A stretch of 40,041 nucleotides of DNA from BD2-11 clade cluster bacterium bin43. Lineage in GTDB: Bacteria; Gemmatimonadota; Gemmatimonadetes; Longimicrobiales; Gaopeijiaceae. The number at the start of each line of letters is the position of its first letter. The stretch's first letter is position 1. The stretch spans positions 1 through 40,041 of the forward strand of contig MPMR01000033.1 in assembly GCA_002238605.1 (NCBI GenBank), read 5' to 3'. The notes under the pieces are model-generated. The model made no database searches. It was not told the DNA's origin and saw only the letters and a program-made list of their open reading frames with translations. A program made the position numbers and the translations under genes. Shown piece by piece: positions 39,941-40,041 of this stretch.

Positions 39941-40041
39941 CTGACCTCTGGGTTGATTGTGCTGTTCAGCCCTCGCGGTAGAGTTCCTGAATGATAGCCA
40001 AGGGTGGCCGGTCTCCGAGAGAGGAGTGACGGCGCACCCGA
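39913..40041 (-). mobile_element. IS3-family element, copy B (one end, runs off the window)
   Basis: This starts with AGTGAAGTGACCCCC and matches copy A (26659 onward) in the same orientation with about ten differences over 120 bp. The minus-strand transposase enters from the right edge of the window. Confidence 0.85.
39966..40041 (-). CDS. IS3-family transposase, C-terminal end (partial)
   Basis: Only the last 24 codons are in the window, reading RVRRHSSLGDRPPLAIIQEL then YREG and a TGA stop at 39966-39968. Unlike copy A, no frameshift is visible in this short piece. Confidence 0.8.
   Translation of the reverse strand, partial: RVRRHSSLGDRPPLAIIQELYREG

Noticed and set aside
26659-40041. 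Composite transposon bounded by the two IS3 copies
   Set aside because: Copy A is truncated and frameshifted, the copies differ at about 10 of 120 positions, and the outer end of copy B is outside the window, so coordinated transposition is not supported.

Overview
The window is high-GC bacterial DNA. Several gene families point to a Gemmatimonadota-like (or related PVC/FCB-type) bacterium: secreted 6-bladed beta-propeller proteins, a PSD1/DUF1501 pair with Planctomycete-type cytochrome domains, BlaI/M56 regulator pairs, a TonB energy transducer and a TonB-receptor remnant. This lineage call is inference from gene content only. I found no rRNA, tRNA or CRISPR array.

Layout. 1-2990: intergenic and broken DNA, with a truncated group II intron (631 to about 1215) between two copies of a short repeat, the C-terminal remnant of a TonB-dependent receptor, a 20-bp-unit tandem array and a 37-bp direct repeat. 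2992-10543: DUF222/HNH endonuclease, then a secreted multi-domain PSD1 protein with three CxxCH motifs, its DUF1501 partner and a small membrane protein. 10592-15441: a signalling cluster of beta-barrel protein, lipoprotein, M56 metallopeptidase, BlaI repressor, a second secreted protein sharing a domain with the lipoprotein, a small membrane protein and TonB. Four matching dyads of the form ACTA-N6-TAGT (one half-site degenerate) lie upstream of blaI, of the 14074 gene (two boxes) and of tonB, so these genes look like one BlaI regulon. 15570-22909: HipA remnant, beta-propeller lipoprotein, NCS2-type permease with an extra C-terminal domain, second propeller protein, DUF2235 hydrolase, VOC protein and DUF488 protein. 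22950-26617: gene debris (PIN-domain, IstB and VOC fragments), two unknown secreted or soluble proteins, a His-rich secreted protein and an uncharacterised conserved protein.

26659-40041 is a mobile and defence-like region. A frameshifted IS3 remnant abuts an IS21 istB fragment. An intact 5,049-bp IS1595-family transposon (27523-32571) has inserted beside that fragment, with perfect 30-bp terminal inverted repeats and a perfect 8-bp target duplication (CTTCCCAA). Besides its transposase it carries about nine unrecognised genes: a tight six-gene operon of small coiled-coil and membrane proteins, and a second cluster with a lipoprotein and a membrane protein. Beyond it lie a membrane coiled-coil protein, a tiny CxxC protein, a broken IS630 transposase, an AT-richer TIGR04141/DUF6119 gene, a zinc-ribbon protein and a type III-like Mod methyltransferase. 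The Mod 5' end is replaced by a second IS3 copy running off the window. No Res subunit is visible.

The two most interesting systems are the IS1595 transposon with its unknown cargo and the BlaI-M56-TonB regulon with its shared operator.
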